Positions 32,583-41,801 of a stretch of 64,000 nucleotides of DNA are shown piece after piece. Position 1 is the stretch's first letter. Every line of letters starts with the position of its first letter. The notes beneath the pieces were generated by a model that saw nothing but the letters and a program-made list of their open reading frames with translations, was not told the DNA's origin and did no database searches. The translations under genes were made by a program, and so were the position numbers. Source of the DNA: Nocardia suismassiliense. GTDB taxonomy: Bacteria > Actinomycetota > Actinomycetes > Mycobacteriales > Mycobacteriaceae. The DNA lies in assembly GCF_900269665.1 (NCBI RefSeq), contig NZ_LT985361.1, forward strand, positions 8,600,174 through 8,664,173, written 5' to 3'.

Positions 32583-34532
32583 GTGCAACCACAGTGGGTG
32601 CCGACCGAGCAGGATATCGCCGACGCCAGGATCACCGACTTCGCGCGGTTCGTCACGGCACGCACCGGCCGCGCCGTGCCCGACTACCACGCACTGTGGC
32701 AGTGGTCCGTCGAGGAGATCGCCGAATTCTGGCACGCGGTGTGGGACTACTTCGAGCTCGGCGATATCGCCGGTGAGGTGCTGGCCGACGCGGAAATGCC
32801 GGGCGCGCAATGGTTTCCCGGCACGCGGCTGAACTATGTCGATCAGGTGGTTCGCCAGTTCCGCACCGACCGTCCCGCGATCATCGCCGTCGGTGAGGAC
32901 GCCGAACGGCGCGAGGTGTCCTGGGTCGAATTGATCGACCACACGGCGGCCTTGGCTCGAACCCTGCGGGGCCTAGGGGTGCAACCGGGCGATCGGGTGG
33001 CGGGCTACCTGCCCAATATCCCGGAAACCGTCATCGCTTTCCTGGCGACCGCGAGCATCGGCGCGGTATGGACCGCCTGCGGCCAGGACTACTCGCCCAA
33101 GGCCGCGCTGGATCGGCTCGGCCAGCTCGAACCCACCGTGCTGATCACCGTGGACGGCTACCGATTCGGTGGCAAGGCCCACGACAAGCGCGCCGACATC
33201 GCCGCGCTGCAAGCCGGTCTCGGCACCCTGCGCGGCACGATCGCCGTGTCTCAGCTGGGGCTCGACGTGGCGGATGCGACGCCGTGGCGAGACGCGATCG
33301 CCAGCGACGAGGCCGCGCCCGCCGTGATCGAGACGGAGACGGTCGATTTCGATCATCCGCTGTGGATTGTGTTCTCCTCCGGCACCACCGGGCTGCCGAA
33401 GGGCATCGTGCACGGGCACGGTGGAGTGCTGCTGGAGCATCTCAAAGCCGTTGCCCTGCAAACCGACATCGGGCCGGACGACACCTTCTTCTGGTACACC
33501 AGCCCGAGCTGGATGATGTGGAACTTCCAGATCTCCGGCCTGCTGGTCGGCGCGACCGTCGTCTGCTACGACGGCAGCCCCACCTATCCGGCGCCGGATG
33601 CGTTGTGGCGCATCGCCGCCGAGACCCGCACGACCATGCTCGGCACCAGCCCCGGCTACGTGCTCGCCTGCATCAAGGCGGGCGCCGTGCCGCGCACCGA
33701 GCACGACCTGTCCGCACTGCGCGCGGTCGGCATCACCGGCGCGTCACTGCCCACCTCGTCGGCACTTTGGCTGGGCGAGAACACCGGTGACCATGTCCAG
33801 GTCAACTCGATCAGCGGCGGCACCGACGTGGTGTCGGCCTTCCTCGGTGGCGTGCGCACCGTGCCTGCCTGGCCGGGCGAGCTGTCCGCGCGCTTCCTCG
33901 GCGCCGCGATAGAGGCCTTCGACGGCACCGGCCAGCCGGTCCGCGGCGAGGTCGGCGAGCTGGTCATCACGAAGCCGATGCCGTCCATGCCGGTGCGGTT
34001 CTGGCACGACGCGGACGGAAAGCGGTACCACGACGCCTATTTCGACATGTACCCCGGTGTGTGGCGGCACGGCGACTGGATCACCATCACCGACCGCAAC
34101 TCCATCGTCGTGCACGGCCGCTCCGACTCCACCCTCAACCGCCACGGCATCCGGATGGGCAGCGCCGACATCTACCAGTCCGTCGAGCGCCTGCCCGAGA
34201 TCGCCGAGGCGCTGGTCATCGGCGCCGAACAGCCGGACGGCGGCTACTGGATGCCGCTGTTCGTCGTGCTCGCGCCCGGCGCCGAACTCACCGACGACCT
34301 GAAGACCCGGATCAACACCACCATCCGCACCGAGGTCTCCCCGCGCCACGTGCCCGACGAAATCCTGGTAGCCCCGGGCATTCCGCACACCAGGACCGGC
34401 AAGAAGCTCGAGGTGCCGATCAAGAAGCTCTTCCAAGGGGCCGACGCCACCCGGGTCGTCGAGCGCAGTGCCGTCGACAACCCGGACCTGCTCGATTGGT
34501 ACGCGGCCGTCCGACCGAACGTCGAGAGTTAG
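32583..34532 (+). CDS. acetoacetyl-CoA synthetase (acetoacetate-CoA ligase)
   Basis: The 649-residue ANL-superfamily enzyme makes acetoacetyl-CoA from acetoacetate, ATP and CoA. The N-terminal ACAS block has ALWQWSVEEIAEFWHAVWDYF and MPGAQWFPGTRLNYVD. The ATP loop is FSSGTTGLPKGIVHGHGG, followed by WYTSPSWMMWNFQISGL, SISGGTDVVSAF and RHGDWITITDRNSIVVHGRSDSTLNRHGIRMG. The C-terminal catalytic Lys lies in HTRTGKKLEVPIKKL. The GTG start has AGGAGG 7 nt upstream. It follows citE by 29 bp and can use acetoacetate from that lyase or from the 3-hydroxybutyrate dehydrogenase. Confidence 0.94.
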   Translation: MQPQWVPTEQDIADARITDFARFVTARTGRAVPDYHALWQWSVEEIAEFWHAVWDYFELGDIAGEVLADAEMPGAQWFPGTRLNYVDQVVRQFRTDRPAIIAVGEDAERREVSWVELIDHTAALARTLRGLGVQPGDRVAGYLPNIPETVIAFLATASIGAVWTACGQDYSPKAALDRLGQLEPTVLITVDGYRFGGKAHDKRADIAALQAGLGTLRGTIAVSQLGLDVADATPWRDAIASDEAAPAVIETETVDFDHPLWIVFSSGTTGLPKGIVHGHGGVLLEHLKAVALQTDIGPDDTFFWYTSPSWMMWNFQISGLLVGATVVCYDGSPTYPAPDALWRIAAETRTTMLGTSPGYVLACIKAGAVPRTEHDLSALRAVGITGASLPTSSALWLGENTGDHVQVNSISGGTDVVSAFLGGVRTVPAWPGELSARFLGAAIEAFDGTGQPVRGEVGELVITKPMPSMPVRFWHDADGKRYHDAYFDMYPGVWRHGDWITITDRNSIVVHGRSDSTLNRHGIRMGSADIYQSVERLPEIAEALVIGAEQPDGGYWMPLFVVLAPGAELTDDLKTRINTTIRTEVSPRHVPDEILVAPGIPHTRTGKKLEVPIKKLFQGADATRVVERSAVDNPDLLDWYAAVRPNVES

Positions 34533-34545
34533 CACCCGGCCGCGT

Positions 34546-34572
34546 GTATTCAGTGCGGTTACGGGTGAATAC
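34546..34572. promoter_or_regulatory. inverted repeat upstream of the P450 gene
   Basis: GTATTCA, a 13-bp spacer and TGAATAC form a perfect 7-bp inverted repeat between the AACS stop and the P450 start. The size suits a dimeric repressor site. It suggests that the P450 has its own promoter and regulator; the protein that binds is unknown. Confidence 0.45.
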
Positions 34573-34655
34573 GAACTGTTTCATAGACCCCTGCCCGCGC
34601 ATCTCCTAGCGTGGTGGTGGACAGGCTCGTCCCTTACCCCGGCGGAGGTGGCATC

Positions 34656-35996
34656 GTGGCCGCACAGGACGTCCGAGCGCGCGACGAGATCGCCGCCTAT
34701 CCACCGGGGTCGCGACTGCCCGGCATCGTGCAGAGCATCCTGTTCCAGGTCGATCGGCAGCGGTTCGTGCCCGCGTTGGCGCGCCGGTACGGTGACGTCT
34801 TCACACTGCGGATCCCGCCGTTCGCCGACCATGCCGTGGTGTTCTCCCGCCCCGAGCACATCAAGGAGATCTTCGCGGGCAACCCGCACGACCTGCACGC
34901 GGGCGAGGGCAACCAGATCCTCGGCCACGTGATGGGCAGCCACTCGCTGCTGCTCACCGACGAGGACGAACACGCGCGCGCCCGACGGCTGCTGATGCCC
35001 GCCTTCAACGGCTCGGCGCTGCGCGCCTACCGCGACCTGGTCGCCGACATCGCCGTCGCCGAGATCGCCCGCTGGACACCGGGTGCCACACTCATCACGC
35101 TCGACCGGATGAACGCGCTCACCCTCGAGGTGATCGTGCAGGTGGTTTTCGGGGTCACCGATGAACACACCCGCGCCGAACTCGGGCCGCGACTGAAGCA
35201 GATCGTGAATCTGAATCCGCTGGTGTTTCTCGGCTTCAAGGCGAATCTGCTCGCCCGGCTCGGACCGTGGAAGCGGTTCGCCGACAACCTGCGCGCGGTC
35301 GACGCCCTGCTCTACGCCGAGATCGCGGCCCGGCGGCGCGCTCCGGATCTGGCCGAGCGCACCGATGTGCTGTCCCGGCTGCTGCACGCGGGCACCGGCG
35401 ACGACCACGACCCGCCGCTCACCGACGCCGAACTGCGCGATCAGCTCATCACCCTGCTGCTGGCCGGGCACGAGACGACCGCGTCGGCGCTGTCCTGGGC
35501 GCTGTACGAGCTCGCGACCCGTCCGGACATCCAAGAGCTGGCCTACGCGGCCGCGCGCAACGACGACGACAAATATCTGGAAGCCGTCATGAAGGAGGCG
35601 ATGCGGCTGCACGTCGTCATCAACGGAACCAACCGAAAACTGACCAGGGATATGACAATCGGCGGCAGGCGACTGCCCGCGGGCACGGTGGTGAGCACCT
35701 CGATCCTGCTCGCACACCGCAATCCCGACAGCTACCCCGACCTCGCCGTCTTCCGGCCGGAGCGTTTCCTCGCCGGTGAGGTGGCGCCGAACACCTGGTT
35801 CCCGTTCGGTGGCGGGGTCAGGCGCTGCATCGGCGCGGGCTTCTCGCTGATGGAGAGCACCGCCGTGCTCCGGGAAATCCTTGTGCGACATTCGCTTTCG
35901 CTGCCCGAGGGCACGGAACCGGAACGTGGGAAGACCCGCAACATCACCACGGTCCCCAGAGGCAAGGCGCGCCTGGTCATCACGCCACGCGCCTGA
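34656..35996 (+). CDS. cytochrome P450
   Basis: The protein has 446 residues from the chosen GTG. The I-helix oxygen motif is LLAGHETTAS, the K-helix ExxR is in AVMKEAMRLH, the PERF-like segment is FRPERFL, and the haem loop FPFGGGVRRCIGAG carries the axial Cys at residue 391. The overall type is like the mycobacterial CYP135/CYP138 group. The start was set at the GTG that has GGAGG 7 nt upstream; a GTG at 34611 in the same frame is less well placed. No ferredoxin gene is adjacent. A lipid or sterol substrate is possible given the nearby mce operon, but nothing in the sequence proves it. Confidence 0.94.
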   Translation: MAAQDVRARDEIAAYPPGSRLPGIVQSILFQVDRQRFVPALARRYGDVFTLRIPPFADHAVVFSRPEHIKEIFAGNPHDLHAGEGNQILGHVMGSHSLLLTDEDEHARARRLLMPAFNGSALRAYRDLVADIAVAEIARWTPGATLITLDRMNALTLEVIVQVVFGVTDEHTRAELGPRLKQIVNLNPLVFLGFKANLLARLGPWKRFADNLRAVDALLYAEIAARRRAPDLAERTDVLSRLLHAGTGDDHDPPLTDAELRDQLITLLLAGHETTASALSWALYELATRPDIQELAYAAARNDDDKYLEAVMKEAMRLHVVINGTNRKLTRDMTIGGRRLPAGTVVSTSILLAHRNPDSYPDLAVFRPERFLAGEVAPNTWFPFGGGVRRCIGAGFSLMESTAVLREILVRHSLSLPEGTEPERGKTRNITTVPRGKARLVITPRA

Positions 35997-36205
35997 AGGG
36001 ACCCGCGCACTCGACACTGCATGGTTGCTGAGCAGTTGTGGCAGCGATCACATTGACGACTCCCGCCTACAGGTCGCACGGACTCGCGCCGCTTTCCGGC
36101 AGGTAGTGCGCTTATTCGGCGTGACCTGGGGCACCCGGGCGGTTCGGCGGGCGCCCGCGCCGAGCCGTAGCCCGTCTCACCAGCCCTGATCAGTACGATG
36201 TCCGC

Positions 36206-37450
36206 ATGAGTGTCGACAATCGCCGTACGGCGCGGAAGGCGAGCACCGGCGACTCGGCACCCCGCGAGGTCCGGCGCAGGCCGAAGAATCGCCGGGCCCA
36301 GATCGCCGCGGCCTCGGCGGCCGCGTTCGGCGCGCTCGGCTATCACGGCGTGAGCATGGAGGACATCGCCTCCGGCCTCGGCATCAGCTCCGCCGCGCTG
36401 TATCGGCACTATCCGAGCAAGTACGCGCTGTTCCGTGAGGAATTGCTGCGGGTGGGCCGGGCGATGACCGAGGCGGTCGAGCTGCCCGCCGAAGCCGCGG
36501 CATGGTCGCCCGACCAGCGGTTACGGCACGTGCTCGACGCGCTCATCACCGTCACCATCGAGAATCGGCCGACCATCACCCTGGTGCGCTGGGAGGGCCG
36601 CTACCTCGAGCCCGACGATGTGACGACGCTGGACGACCAGCAGCTCACCGTGCTCGGCGCGCTCGGCAGCCAGCTCGCCGAGCTGCGGCCGGAACTGAGC
36701 GAGGACGACACCCGGGTACTGCGGATGGCCTTGCTGAGCACGATCACCAGCATCGCCGACCACCACGCCACGCTGCCGGCGAAATCGCTTGCCCGGCTGC
36801 TCGGTTCGGCATGTCAGCCGATCGTCGGCGCGCAGTTGCCTGCGGAGCAGCCCGCCGAGCCGCTGCAGGTGGTCGAGATCCCGGATTCGTTCAAACATGA
36901 ACTGCTGCTGCGTAAAGCGGTGGAGCTGTTCCATGAGCGCGGCTACCCGAATGTCAGCGTGGAGGACATCGCCACCGCCGCCGGGCTCTCCGCGGCCTCG
37001 GCGGTGTACCGGTTCTATCGCGGCAAGAGCGACCTGCTCGCCGCGGCCTTTCGCCGTGCCGCGGAACGGGTTTCGGGCGCGGTCGGCCCGGCGGTGGCGA
37101 GTGCGTCGAGCCCGGAGGGCGCCCTGACGACGCTGATCGACCAGTATGTCGCGGGGTCGTTCGCCGAGCGCGCGCTCACCTACGTGTATTTCACCGAGTT
37201 CCAGCATGTTCCGGCGGAGGAACGCGCGGTGCTGCGAAACATCCAGCGGCTCAGCGTCGAAGAGTGGGCGCGACTGCTGCGCGAGGTGCGCCCGGAACTC
37301 TCGCCCGCCGAGGCACGGTTCCTCATCCACGCCGCGTTCGCGCTGGTGGTCGACCTCGGCCGCGCGTTCGACAATCAGCCGATGGCGGCGCAGGGACGGG
37401 TGCGGCTGCTGATGCAGCTCATCCTTTTCGGGCGTCCCGCCGCGGCCTGA
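36206..37450 (+). CDS. Mce3R-like regulator with two TetR domains (copy 1)
   Basis: The 414-residue protein has two complete TetR DNA-binding domains. The first is at about 30-80 (RRRPKNRRAQIAAASAAAFG, SMEDIASGLGISSAALYRHYPSKYALF). The second is at about 228-285 (HELLLRKAVELFHERGYPN, SVEDIATAAGLSAASAVYRFYRGKSDLLA). Each is followed by a helical segment. This tandem layout and length match Mce3R (Rv1963c), the repressor of mce3 in M. tuberculosis. The gene lies two genes away from, and convergent with, an mce operon, and its paralogue is directly downstream. The intact helix-turn-helices suggest that both domains can bind DNA. Confidence 0.9.
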   Translation: MSVDNRRTARKASTGDSAPREVRRRPKNRRAQIAAASAAAFGALGYHGVSMEDIASGLGISSAALYRHYPSKYALFREELLRVGRAMTEAVELPAEAAAWSPDQRLRHVLDALITVTIENRPTITLVRWEGRYLEPDDVTTLDDQQLTVLGALGSQLAELRPELSEDDTRVLRMALLSTITSIADHHATLPAKSLARLLGSACQPIVGAQLPAEQPAEPLQVVEIPDSFKHELLLRKAVELFHERGYPNVSVEDIATAAGLSAASAVYRFYRGKSDLLAAAFRRAAERVSGAVGPAVASASSPEGALTTLIDQYVAGSFAERALTYVYFTEFQHVPAEERAVLRNIQRLSVEEWARLLREVRPELSPAEARFLIHAAFALVVDLGRAFDNQPMAAQGRVRLLMQLILFGRPAAA

Positions 37451-37485
37451 GCTGACCGGCTCGACGGAGGTACCAACCGGTCGCT

Positions 37486-37506
37486 TATGTTATGCGGCAT
37501 TCCAGA
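37486..37506. promoter_or_regulatory. candidate Mce3R-like operator, copy at the second regulator gene
   Basis: The 21-bp sequence beginning TATGTTATGC and ending ATTCCAGA matches 48571-48591 in the mce promoter at 16 of 21 positions. It lies in the 180-bp gap before the second double-TetR gene. A short GTTCCGCTA segment about 25 bp further on also has a counterpart (CGGAACC on the other strand) at the mce promoter. Sharing between the regulator's own upstream region and the mce promoter suggests a common site. Confidence 0.45.
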
Positions 37507-37630
37507 TAGGTGCGGTCGAAGAGTTACAGGTAGGTTCCGCTATCCGGCCTCCGTTGTGATCTACCATTCAGTTTGAGTTCGGGATGCAAAGGCCCCTCTA
37601 CCGAGCGTCCGATTGGGCTACCATCGCCGC

Positions 37631-38875
37631 ATGGGTGCCCAGGAAGGCCGCGCTGCGGACAAGGCGTCCGACGGAACAGCGCCGCGCGTGGTCCGCCGGC
37701 GGCCACGGGATCGACGCGCCCAGATCGCTGCGGCCTCCGCAGAGGCGTTCGGGTCGCTCGGCTACCACGGTGTGAGCATGGAGGACATCGCGTCCCGGCT
37801 CGACATCAGCTCGGCCGCGCTGTATCGCCACTATCCCAGCAAATACGCGCTGTTCCGCGAGGAGGCACTGCGGCTCGGTGCGCTCAGCGAGGCGGCGGTG
37901 CGCCTGCCGGACTCGGCGCGCGGGCTGCCCGCCGCCGTACGGCTCGGGCGCGTCATCGACGCCCTCATCGCGTCCTCGATCACCAATCGCCGCAGCGCCG
38001 CGCTGCTGCGCTGGCAGCGCCGCTATCTCGAGGACGCCGACGCCGCCATCCTGGACGACCAACTGGCGACAGTGCATTCGGTCCTCATGTCGCTGCTGGG
38101 CGAGGCCCGTCCGGAGTTGGACAAGGCGGACCGCGCCGTCCTGTCGGCCGCGATACTGAGCGTGCTCAGCAGCATCGGCGACCACCACGTGTCGATCCCG
38201 GTGCGCGCGTTGACCGCACTGCTCGGCGCCGCCTGCCGCGCCGCCGCCGACTGCGTGCTGCCGCCACCGGCGCAACATCCCGAACCCCTTGCGGTAACCG
38301 AGATTCCGTTGACCTTCAAACACGAGCTGCTGCTCGCGCGCGCGATCGAGTTGTTCCACGAACGCGGCTATCCGAATGTCAGCGTCGAGGACATCGCCAC
38401 CGCGGCCGGGCTGCCCGCCTCCTCCGCGGTGTATCGCTTCTACCGCAGCAAGGGTGACATCCTGGCGGCCGCGTTCCGCCGTGCGGCAGACCGGGTTTCG
38501 GCCGCGATCGGCCCTGCGGTCGCCGCTGCCGACGGCCCCGAGCAGGCCCTGACGACACTGATCGAGCTGTACGTGGCGGGTTCGTTCGCCGAACGCGAGC
38601 TGACCTTCGTCTACTACGCCGAGATCAGTAACGTGCCCGCCGACGCTCGCACGGCCCTGCGAAACATCCAGCGGCTCAACGTCGAAGAGTGGGCGAAGCT
38701 GCTCGTCGGCGTGCGCCCCGAACTCGCCGCCGCCGACGCCAGACTGCTGGTGCACGCGGCCTTGGCGCTGGTGGTCGATCTGGGTCAGCGCTTCGGCTCC
38801 ACGGATCCGGCGTGCTCGCGGCAACGGGTGGTCCACCTGATGCGGGTCGTGCTGTTCGGACGCGACGCCGAGTAG
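37631..38875 (+). CDS. Mce3R-like regulator with two TetR domains (copy 2)
   Basis: The 414-residue paralogue of the preceding gene is near-collinear along its whole length, with first HTH SMEDIASRLDISSAALYRHYPSKYALF and second HTH SVEDIATAAGLPASSAVYRFYRSKGDILA. The tail LRNIQRLNVEEWAKLL is also shared. The two must derive from tandem duplication; the middle and inter-domain parts have diverged more than the DNA-binding parts. Its stop codon directly abuts the stop codon of the convergent Mce-associated gene, with no base between. The ATG at 37631 mirrors the N-terminal length of copy 1; a TTG at 37613 is possible. Confidence 0.9.
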   Translation: MGAQEGRAADKASDGTAPRVVRRRPRDRRAQIAAASAEAFGSLGYHGVSMEDIASRLDISSAALYRHYPSKYALFREEALRLGALSEAAVRLPDSARGLPAAVRLGRVIDALIASSITNRRSAALLRWQRRYLEDADAAILDDQLATVHSVLMSLLGEARPELDKADRAVLSAAILSVLSSIGDHHVSIPVRALTALLGAACRAAADCVLPPPAQHPEPLAVTEIPLTFKHELLLARAIELFHERGYPNVSVEDIATAAGLPASSAVYRFYRSKGDILAAAFRRAADRVSAAIGPAVAAADGPEQALTTLIELYVAGSFAERELTFVYYAEISNVPADARTALRNIQRLNVEEWAKLLVGVRPELAAADARLLVHAALALVVDLGQRFGSTDPACSRQRVVHLMRVVLFGRDAE

Positions 38876-39490
38876 CTACGGCTGCTGCGGCGGGGCCAGC
38901 GGCGAGTTCACCTTGTTCACCAGCCAGCGGCCGTCGACCTTCTCCAGGCGCATCACCATGGACAGCTGGCCGGGGGCGGGCTTGCCCTGGGTGCCCATGC
39001 TGGTGATGGTCTGCCCGATCACCACGATGGCCTCGGCGGAGTGCTCGTCACCGGTCTTGATCGCGCACTGGACGTCGTTGACCTTCGACACCACCTCGCC
39101 CTGGGTGAGCACCTCGCGCAATTCCTGGCTGGTGCTGTCGAATTGTTTCTTCCAGTCGCCGGTCGCGCCGTCGAGCACGGCGGCGAAGTAGGGGTCGAGC
39201 TTCTTCGCGTCGTAGTCGGCCAGGATCGGCGCGTAGGCGCATGCGGCGGTGCGCGCGTCCGCGTTGGCGGCCAGAGTAGCCTTGTTGCCCTTGTTCTGCA
39301 CGTAGAAAATGACGCTCGAAGCGACTGCGGTGCAGAGCAATACGGCCCCCGCCACACCGAGCACGAGCTTTCCGACTCGGCCTGGCCGGAACCGATCGAA
39401 CCGGCCGGCAGGCGCAGTCTGATCCGAGTCCTTCTCTGCCACAACATCACTCGATGCGGCGGAATCCTCGGGTAGTTCATTGTCGGTCAT
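38876..39490 (-). CDS. Mce-associated membrane protein
   Basis: The 204-residue protein has an acidic cytoplasmic N-terminus (about 1-40), one transmembrane helix (KLVLGVAGAVLLCTAVASSVIFYVQ, split about 41-65) and an extracytoplasmic domain with conserved WKKQFDSTSQELREVL, ending MVMRLEKVDGRWLVNKVNSP. This is the usual form of the 'Mas' proteins encoded at the end of actinobacterial mce operons, thought to stabilise the Mce complex. It lies 11 bp after mceF and is the last gene of the operon. Confidence 0.9.
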   Translation of the reverse strand: MTDNELPEDSAASSDVVAEKDSDQTAPAGRFDRFRPGRVGKLVLGVAGAVLLCTAVASSVIFYVQNKGNKATLAANADARTAACAYAPILADYDAKKLDPYFAAVLDGATGDWKKQFDSTSQELREVLTQGEVVSKVNDVQCAIKTGDEHSAEAIVVIGQTITSMGTQGKPAPGQLSMVMRLEKVDGRWLVNKVNSPLAPPQQP

Positions 39491-39501
39491 AGTGTGCTCC
39501 T

Positions 39502-40722
39502 CTATCTACCAGGTGCCGGTCGGGACAGCTCATTGCCGGTGACGCCGGGCGGCGGCCCGGAACCGTTGTCCGGCACGTTCGGTCGCGGCGCGTTCGCCGA
39601 ACCACGCACCTGCAGTGCCGGATTGCTCGTGACGCAGTAGTTGTAGAGCCGGACCCTGGTGTCGACGGTCTTCGTGGTCGGCACCACGGGCACGGTCTCG
39701 TAGTCACAGCTCGGCCGTGGCCATGGGTCGACCAGGGTGTGGTACGCGTTGTCATGGGCCGGAATGCCGATCGCCTCCGAACCCGTGCGCAGCGCCGGGA
39801 ACAGCGCCGCGATGGCGGGAGCCCGCAGCTTGGCGGCCTTGGTGATCGCGACGAAGTTGGTGACCAGGTTGGTCATCGGATCCTCGGTGTCGCGCACGAT
39901 GCCGCCGAGGGTGGCCAGCTGACCCGGCCCGAGGTCGAGGAACTTGCGCACTTCCTGATCCGCGGCGGTCAACTGCTGGAACAGCGCGCTGGAGCCGGTG
40001 GTCAAGGTGGTCAGGTCCGGCTGCGCGTGGCTGGTCGTATCGGCGATCACCTGGAGGTTCTCGATGAGTTGCCTGGTCTGCGGCAGTAGGTCGGTCAATC
40101 CGGCCATGGCCCGGCTGATACCGGAGATCATGTTGCGCAGCCGATCCGGGCCACCGGCCAGCGCCTTGTCCAATTCATCCACGATGACGTTGGGCCGCCC
40201 GGGATTCATCCCGCCGATCAGCCCGCTCATGCTCCCGAACACCGACTGCATCGTCACCGGCGCCGTCGTCCTGGCGCGCTCGATCACGGAGCCGTCGGCC
40301 AGATACGGCCCGCTGTCCGCGTCCGGCCGGAAGTCGAGATACTGCTCGCCCGCCGCGGAGAGCCTGCCGACGGCGACCGTGCCGCCCACCGGAATCCTTG
40401 CGGTCTTATCGATTTCGGCGATCGCGGCGACGCCGTCACCGGAGATGCGCACCTCCTCGACCCGGCCGACGCGGGTACCGCGGAAGGTGACGTCGTTGTT
40501 CGGTGCGAGACCGCCGGAGCTCTGCAACTCGACCCGCACCGTATACGTGCTCGGCAGCGGATTGATCCGCAGCACATAGACACCCAGGTAGGACGCGCCG
40601 AGCACGAGCACCACGATCAGACCGATATTGGCCACCGCGACCCGATGCCGGACCAGCCATTGCCACAGGGGGACGGCAGCCGGCGAAGCCGGCGGGGTGG
40701 GTGAGCTCAGCGGCGGATTCAT
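39502..40722 (-). CDS. mceF: Mce family protein MceF
   Basis: The 406-residue protein has a single N-terminal membrane anchor (about 28-50) and one MlaD/Mce domain (YTVRVELQSSGGLAPNNDVTFRGTRVGRVEEVRI, about 58-135). A long helical region (about 170-310) and a Pro-rich tail follow. MceF is the sixth substrate-channel subunit of the Mce lipid importer, spanning the periplasm. The start overlaps the mceE stop (ATGA). Two Cys residues in the tail region (PRPSCDYE and YNYCVTS) may form a disulfide. Confidence 0.93.
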   Translation of the reverse strand: MNPPLSSPTPPASPAAVPLWQWLVRHRVAVANIGLIVVLVLGASYLGVYVLRINPLPSTYTVRVELQSSGGLAPNNDVTFRGTRVGRVEEVRISGDGVAAIAEIDKTARIPVGGTVAVGRLSAAGEQYLDFRPDADSGPYLADGSVIERARTTAPVTMQSVFGSMSGLIGGMNPGRPNVIVDELDKALAGGPDRLRNMISGISRAMAGLTDLLPQTRQLIENLQVIADTTSHAQPDLTTLTTGSSALFQQLTAADQEVRKFLDLGPGQLATLGGIVRDTEDPMTNLVTNFVAITKAAKLRAPAIAALFPALRTGSEAIGIPAHDNAYHTLVDPWPRPSCDYETVPVVPTTKTVDTRVRLYNYCVTSNPALQVRGSANAPRPNVPDNGSGPPPGVTGNELSRPAPGR

Positions 40723-41801
40723 CGGCCACCGCCTTGCAGCCGGCCGATGACCTTCTCGATGACCTGCGCCAGGCTGCCGATGAAGGCGGGCACGTCACCG
40801 ATCTCGGGTGGCCTGCTGCCCTTCGGGTCGGTCAGCGCACCGACACTGAGGTAGGACACGGTGGCCGCGACCGCGAGCGCCGGGCCGTCCAGGCTGGCCG
40901 AGATCGACGGGTAGATGGCGTGCAGCCCGTCGAGGGCGCCCGCCAGATCGTCGCCCATCTTGGTGAAGCCGGACATCAGCCGCTGGATGCTGTCGAACAA
41001 GCCGAGGAATTCCGGCCCGGTGGTGTCGGTGAAGTCACCGAGCGCGGCCATGGTCACCGAGACCTTCGCGATGAGATCGGCGATGGCCCTGTTGTTTTCG
41101 GCGACGAGTCCGATCAGCGGCGGGAAGGTGTCCGCGGCGGCACCCAATTCGGCTTTGCGCCTGGCCAATTCACCGGTGAGGGTATTCAGCCCGGTCAATA
41201 CGCCGTCGATGTCGGCGGTGCGCCGATTGAGTGCGGTGAGCACATCGGTCATCTCGGTGATCAGATGCGACAGCTCCGGGGCGCGCCCGCCGAACATGGA
41301 GTTCATCTCGGCGGTGATCCGGGCCGCCTGGTTCAGGCCGCCGCCGTTGAGCAGCAACGAGACCGACATCATCAACTGCTCCACCGAGGCGCCGGTCGCG
41401 GTGTGCTCCGGGGCGATGGTGTCCCCGGGCCGCAGCAGCTCGGCGCCGTCCTGTTTCGCGGGCAGCGTCATCGCGACGAACATGTCGCCGAGCGGGGTGG
41501 CCTGGCGCAGCTCGGCGGTGGTCCCCCGAGGCAGCTGAATGTCCTGGCGGATCTGCATCTCCACGTCGGCGAGGAAGTCGGTGGTGCTGATCGCGGACAC
41601 CATGCCGATATCGGAGCCGCCGATCTTCACGTGCGCGTTGGCGGGCAGGTTCAGTGCGTCCCGGAACACCGCGTGCAGGGTGTAGCCGGGACCGCCGATG
41701 CCCGGCTTCGGCAGCGGCACGTTGTCCACCGTCACCGCGCAGCCCGAGGTCGCGCCGATCGCCACGGCGACGCACAGCGTAGTCAGTGCCCGCGCCCTCA
41801 T
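40719..41801 (-). CDS. mceE: Mce family lipoprotein MceE
   Basis: The 360-residue protein has a signal peptide with lipobox ATSGC (Cys about 20), the usual feature of the MceE/LprK subunit. A Mce domain (GYTLHAVFRDALNLPANAHVKIGGSDIGMV) and a helical region follow. The start at 41801 gives the lipoprotein signal and overlaps the mceD stop by 4 bp; the frame is open upstream to 41873 but that would not be a signal peptide. It ends within ATGA shared with mceF. Confidence 0.93.
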   Translation of the reverse strand: MRARALTTLCVAVAIGATSGCAVTVDNVPLPKPGIGGPGYTLHAVFRDALNLPANAHVKIGGSDIGMVSAISTTDFLADVEMQIRQDIQLPRGTTAELRQATPLGDMFVAMTLPAKQDGAELLRPGDTIAPEHTATGASVEQLMMSVSLLLNGGGLNQAARITAEMNSMFGGRAPELSHLITEMTDVLTALNRRTADIDGVLTGLNTLTGELARRKAELGAAADTFPPLIGLVAENNRAIADLIAKVSVTMAALGDFTDTTGPEFLGLFDSIQRLMSGFTKMGDDLAGALDGLHAIYPSISASLDGPALAVAATVSYLSVGALTDPKGSRPPEIGDVPAFIGSLAQVIEKVIGRLQGGGR

